Origin: a bacterium
GTDB taxonomy: Bacteria > UBA9089
Length of the DNA: 10,122 bases
Assembly (NCBI GenBank): GCA_003485015.1
Contig: DNCN01000077.1
Coordinates: 1 to 10,122 of the forward strand
Direction of reading: 5' to 3'
A program made the position numbers and the translations under genes. A model generated the notes under the pieces. It was not told the DNA's origin. It was given only the letters and a program-made list of their open reading frames with translations, and ran no database searches. Positions 7,252 to 10,122 of the stretch are shown one piece after another (the first letter of the stretch is position 1; each line of letters starts with the position of its first letter).

Positions 7252-8312
7252 TTGACTACCTCTAAATTATAGTCTATCTTCCAGACAACATTTAAGAGAT
7301 GTTCTCTGGCCCATTTCTGCTCCTCAGGGGGTTTATTCTCAAATTCTTTATGGTAATAGAACCCCATATCCAAAACCTTAAAACGAAAATCTATTCCATA
7401 ATCACTCTCCTGGCCATATTTCCCAGTATAAAAATCAAAGGTATGTTCGGTGAAATTGGTTACATGGTGTGGATTTGAGATGTGTAATATGTCGGTAGCA
7501 TAAGGGGTGGATATATGGACTTTGGCGCCAGGCTTACAAATTCTATGGATTTCTCTCAATGCATGGGTTAAATTTCCTATGTGTTCAAGACACTGATAAG
7601 AATATACCTCCTCGATGGTGCTATCTTTAAAAGGTAATTCCTCATGTTCTAAATCACAGACCACATCTGCCCCCACATTGGATGACTTATCTACTCCAAT
7701 ATAACCATCTTTTGGGTTATACCCACAGCCAATATCTACCCTTCTCATCTCATATTTACTCAAGATAAGATAATAATGAGGTAAGAGCTTAACGGAGGGC
7801 TCATGTTTAATCACTTGGGTTCCCACCTCAAGCATCCGGGAGAAATACTTCTCTCTAATCCTTCGTTCTATCTCTTCTTTTTCCTCGCCGATAAAGAGCT
7901 CTATCTCCTTTCTCTTTAAGATCCCCTGCCAATCAAAGACCGTTAAAGACCTTTTAAATACATCTATATTCTTTTCAATAACAAGCATCTGCGGTAGGGG
8001 ATCTACCCTCTTTATAAGTTCAAACAGATGATAGCCCAATCCAAGCCCCAACAATATCCATACCCTTGTGGCCAAAAAATCGAATTTGTCTATCAGCCGA
8101 ACTGCTTCATTTTGGGGATTACGTCGGCTGTGCAGGAAGACCTTCTTCCCTTCGGGTAAATCTACCACGCAGGTATAATCTCCACTATCGGTCTTCACTA
8201 AAGTGGCTCCCTCTCCATCTTGGGCAATATTGAGTTTCTCAGCCAATTTTGGGTAATTGGCCGTTAATACTGCAAGATTCTGACATAATACATCTTTAGG
8301 CTCGATTCTCAT
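7248..8312 (-). CDS. Maf N-terminal-type domain fused to SAM-dependent methyltransferase
   Basis: A 354-residue two-domain protein. Residues 1 to about 180 resemble the N-terminal domain of Maf (motility accessory factor) proteins: NLAVLTANYPKLAEKL (12-27), VFLHSRRNPQNEAVRLI (58-74), then a Rossmann strand and loop WILLGLGLGYHLFELI (85-100) and VIEKNIDVFKRSL (111-123). From residue 189 a class I methyltransferase begins: RRVDIGCGYNP (190-200, SAM-binding loop), YIGVDKS (204-210), LPFKDSTIEEVYS (226-238), CLEHI (241-245) and PGAKVHISTP (261-270). In known Maf proteins a DUF115-type catalytic domain, which glycosylates flagellin, would follow the N-terminal domain; here a methyltransferase stands in its place. 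The acceptor could be a sugar or a glycoprotein (inference). The gene overlaps both neighbours by 4 bp. An internal ATG at 7748 sits exactly at the methyltransferase start, without a clear ribosome binding site. Confidence 0.85.
   Translation of the reverse strand: MRIEPKDVLCQNLAVLTANYPKLAEKLNIAQDGEGATLVKTDSGDYTCVVDLPEGKKVFLHSRRNPQNEAVRLIDKFDFLATRVWILLGLGLGYHLFELIKRVDPLPQMLVIEKNIDVFKRSLTVFDWQGILKRKEIELFIGEEKEEIERRIREKYFSRMLEVGTQVIKHEPSVKLLPHYYLILSKYEMRRVDIGCGYNPKDGYIGVDKSSNVGADVVCDLEHEELPFKDSTIEEVYSYQCLEHIGNLTHALREIHRICKPGAKVHISTPYATDILHISNPHHVTNFTEHTFDFYTGKYGQESDYGIDFRFKVLDMGFYYHKEFENKPPEEQKWAREHLLNVVWKIDYNLEVVK
7258..7263 (-). promoter_or_regulatory. Ribosome binding site AGAGGT for the glycosyltransferase at 6097-7251
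   Basis: AGAGGT lies six bases before ATG 7251, within the end of the Maf-methyltransferase fusion gene. It supports the ATGA-overlap start over later methionines. Confidence 0.65.
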
Positions 8313-9493
8313 AGATTAAAGGTCTCACAAACGATATCGATTAATTGTTTCATCCGCACCTCGTAGGTATGCTCTTTTAAAACCCGGAGTTTTGCCCTGT
8401 TACTAATCTCCCTTCGTTCCATAGGATGGGCCAAAAAATACCTTGCCTTCTCCATAAGCTCATCCTTATTTTTATAAACGACCATCTCTTTATCTAATTC
8501 AAAGAACCTCTCCAAATCCTCCCTATAGTCTGTAAGCAGGAAAGACCCGCAGGCAGCTATGTCAAATATTCGCATCGGGAGTGCCGTTTTTGACTGGAAT
8601 TGAGTAATATTCAGATTTATCCTTGTCCCATTATACACCAAAGGCAACTCAGTCCTATTATCTATCCACCCGCCAAATTCAATTCTTCCCTCTATTAAAC
8701 TCTTCCAGCCATCATCGCCATAGAGGCGAAGGCCGAGTTCACAAGCCACCTCCATTACTTCAAATCGGTATTTGGTCACAGCGACCCGCTCAAGCCATGC
8801 CCCAATCCTTTTAAGATGGGCTTCGTCTTTTATATTAAGGTCTAAATTGTGGCTCCTTTGGATCTCTTCTATAATGTCCAATATATCTCGGAAGGGCTCA
8901 TCGATCTGTTTTTTTATGATCTCATCAATCAAAACTCGAACTTTCCCATCCTTAATCTGTTCATAATACCTATACCATTGGTCATAATTTGAACTCCCGG
9001 CAAAGCTGATATTGCATTCATATCTTCTCTTTTCTTTCTCGATTAAGGTAATTTCTTTAAATATCCGGTTATTAGTAGCCATGGGTAAGTAAAATACATG
9101 GCCAAAACCCATTTCCTTTAACCCTTCAATGTAGGTCCGATCCAATACAAAGAGAGCACAATAAGGAGAAATGGTTTGGATCAATGCCTCTTTGATTACA
9201 TAATCAAAGGGGTTGTTGACAAACCAAGAAACATATGGCACTTTCATGATGGTAAGAAGCTGAGGCACAAAACCGCCAGGCATCAAACCAACATGATCAA
9301 GGGTCAAAACAAAGTCTGGACGAAAACTGTCTACCTCATTCCTCAGCCTTTCTATGCGGAGCTTAACGGGCCAAATCAAGTCAAATATTTTTACTAAATG
9401 TCCTAGACTGGCAAACCCCTCCAGGCAGTCTTGAAGCGTAAATGGAAGTCCCCATTTTGGGACATTCAAAATCAGAATCCTTAGACTCCTCAT
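8309..9493 (-). CDS. CgeB-like family glycosyltransferase (copy 2)
   Basis: An intact 394-residue predicted cytoplasmic glycosyltransferase with two Rossmann-like halves. The N-terminal half (about 1-150) has the opening strand RILILN, then SWFVNNP near 89-95 and FYLPMATNN near 134-142. The C-terminal half has RLYGDDGW (256-263), YNGTRINLN (287-295), the core FDIAACGSFLLTDY (310-323) and the closing VLKEHTY (371-377). This order is that of the CgeB/DUF3880 plus Glyco_trans_1_2 group, and the length is normal for it. No signal peptide or membrane segment is apparent. ATG 9493 is chosen because it lies 21 bp after the stop of the broken upstream paralog and gives an N-terminus like that of the other copies; only a short AAGGG precedes it. 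Its TGA overlaps the start of the next gene by 4 bp. The sugar transferred cannot be told from sequence. Confidence 0.9.
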   Translation of the reverse strand: MRSLRILILNVPKWGLPFTLQDCLEGFASLGHLVKIFDLIWPVKLRIERLRNEVDSFRPDFVLTLDHVGLMPGGFVPQLLTIMKVPYVSWFVNNPFDYVIKEALIQTISPYCALFVLDRTYIEGLKEMGFGHVFYLPMATNNRIFKEITLIEKEKRRYECNISFAGSSNYDQWYRYYEQIKDGKVRVLIDEIIKKQIDEPFRDILDIIEEIQRSHNLDLNIKDEAHLKRIGAWLERVAVTKYRFEVMEVACELGLRLYGDDGWKSLIEGRIEFGGWIDNRTELPLVYNGTRINLNITQFQSKTALPMRIFDIAACGSFLLTDYREDLERFFELDKEMVVYKNKDELMEKARYFLAHPMERREISNRAKLRVLKEHTYEVRMKQLIDIVCETFNL

Positions 9494-9514
9494 GGCCCTT
9501 ATTTCCTAATTCCT

Positions 9515-10122
9515 CTAAATTACTTCCTTCATTACATCGAAAATTCTCTTTATCCGATAAGTGTAAGTATGCTCCTCTAAGACTCGGTGTTGGGCATTTA
9601 AGGCAACCCTTTCCCGCCTCTCTGGATGGGCGAGATAGTAATCTATTATCTCGGGAAGTTCTTCCTTCTTCCTGAAAGAGACGACCTCCTTGCCTTCCTC
9701 AAACAACTCTCCCAGTTCCTTTCGATAGTCACTAATCATAAAGGCCCTGCAGGCAGGAATGGTAAAGGTTCTATAGTTAAGACCTGTGTTGTATACATTG
9801 GATTGAACACAGATATTTATCTTACTGGCATTGTAGACTCTAACCACAGCATCTCTCTAATCTTTTCCTGCGAGAGAAAACCTCCGAGGTGTTCATGCCT
9901 TCCGTATCCATTCTCTTCCCATCTTGGACCAGCATTTCCAAGAAAGCTCACCTCACATCTATATTTATCTAAGACCTTATCCTCCTGGGGGATCTTTCTA
10001 TATCTCCTGGGGTTAACTGCTAACGGAAGGTAATACAGATTCTTGTACCCCATCTTCCTGACCTCCTTGATTGCCCCATTCTCATGGATAAAGAGATGAA
10101 AGTATTGGGAGGGAGGAGGTAT
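9515..10122 (-). pseudogene. CgeB-like glycosyltransferase, 5'-truncated by window edge and internally deleted
   Basis: The reading frame enters at 10122 with no start codon in view and runs to a stop at 9817. It carries the family motif YYLPLAVNP and the stretch CEVSFLGNAG, then FLSQEKIREML, which matches FFSQEVVEKLI in the paralog at 4038-5186. The C-terminal part follows in another frame (about 9856-9515), starting VVRVYNASKINI and containing the Glyco_trans_1_2-type core FTIPACRAFMISDY and the tail HRVLEEHTYTYRIK. Compared with the three intact paralogs in this window, roughly 100 residues are missing between the parts, including the LYGDxGW motif, and the frame changes at the junction near 9845-9856. 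The family are predicted glycosyltransferases related to spore maturation protein CgeB; donor and acceptor are unknown. The C-terminal frame opens with a GTG at 9847 that has no ribosome binding site, so independent translation is unlikely. Loss of function is inferred; an assembly or sequencing error could look the same. Confidence 0.8.

Noticed and set aside
9515..9847. The CgeB C-terminal part as an independent gene starting at GTG 9847
   Set aside because: There is no Shine-Dalgarno sequence, the start falls in the middle of a conserved domain, and an in-frame TAG lies only a few codons upstream.
9626..10033. Plus-strand reading frame of 135 codons opposite the broken first gene
   Set aside because: It lies antisense to clear coding motifs and has no recognisable domain; it is a shadow frame.
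1..10122. CRISPR array, tRNA or rRNA gene, toxin-antitoxin pair or defence system
   Set aside because: I found no regularly spaced repeats, RNA-gene motifs or matching protein motifs; the coding content is explained by glycan biosynthesis.

Overview
The window is a stretch of a glycan-assembly operon, almost certainly bacterial, read entirely from the minus strand. Transcription runs from beyond 10122 down to 202, so neither promoter nor first gene is in view. The DNA is AT-rich (about a third to a half G+C in lines counted by hand), uses many AGA/AGG arginine codons, and has AGGAGG-type ribosome binding sites. Nothing identifies the species. The gene content resembles glycan islands of anaerobic and uncultivated lineages, but that is only an impression.

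Layout in transcription order: (1) 10122-9515, a CgeB-like glycosyltransferase, cut by the window edge and broken by an internal deletion; (2) 9493-8309, an intact CgeB-like glycosyltransferase; (3) 8312-7248, a Maf N-terminal-type domain joined to a SAM methyltransferase; (4) 7251-6097, another intact CgeB-like glycosyltransferase; (5) 6097-5229, a DegT/DnrJ/EryC1-type sugar aminotransferase, broken; (6) 5186-4038, a fourth, more divergent CgeB-like protein; (7) 4041-3103 and (8) 3106-1964, two different GT4-type glycosyltransferases; (9) 1974-202, a SAM methyltransferase joined to a FemAB/BioF2-like GNAT acyltransferase. Positions 1-201 hold no gene, only a short imperfect direct repeat and an AT-rich palindrome.

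Four gene junctions are 4-bp ATGA overlaps, one is TAATG and one is an 11-bp overlap, so the genes are probably co-transcribed and translationally coupled. The only real gaps (21 and 42 bp) follow the two broken genes.

Inferred role: stepwise building of a decorated oligosaccharide on a cell-surface or protein acceptor. The glycosyltransferases add sugars, the aminotransferase once supplied an amino sugar, the GNAT domain could acylate it, and the two methyltransferase domains could cap or modify residues. The Maf-type domain hints at a flagellin-glycosylation island, but no flagellin or nonulosonate gene is in view. The most notable observations are the two domain fusions, the repeated use of CgeB paralogs between modifying enzymes, and the damage to the aminotransferase, which includes a pair of compensating one-base frameshifts inside its most conserved motif. 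I see no defence system, mobile-element gene, RNA gene or CRISPR array.
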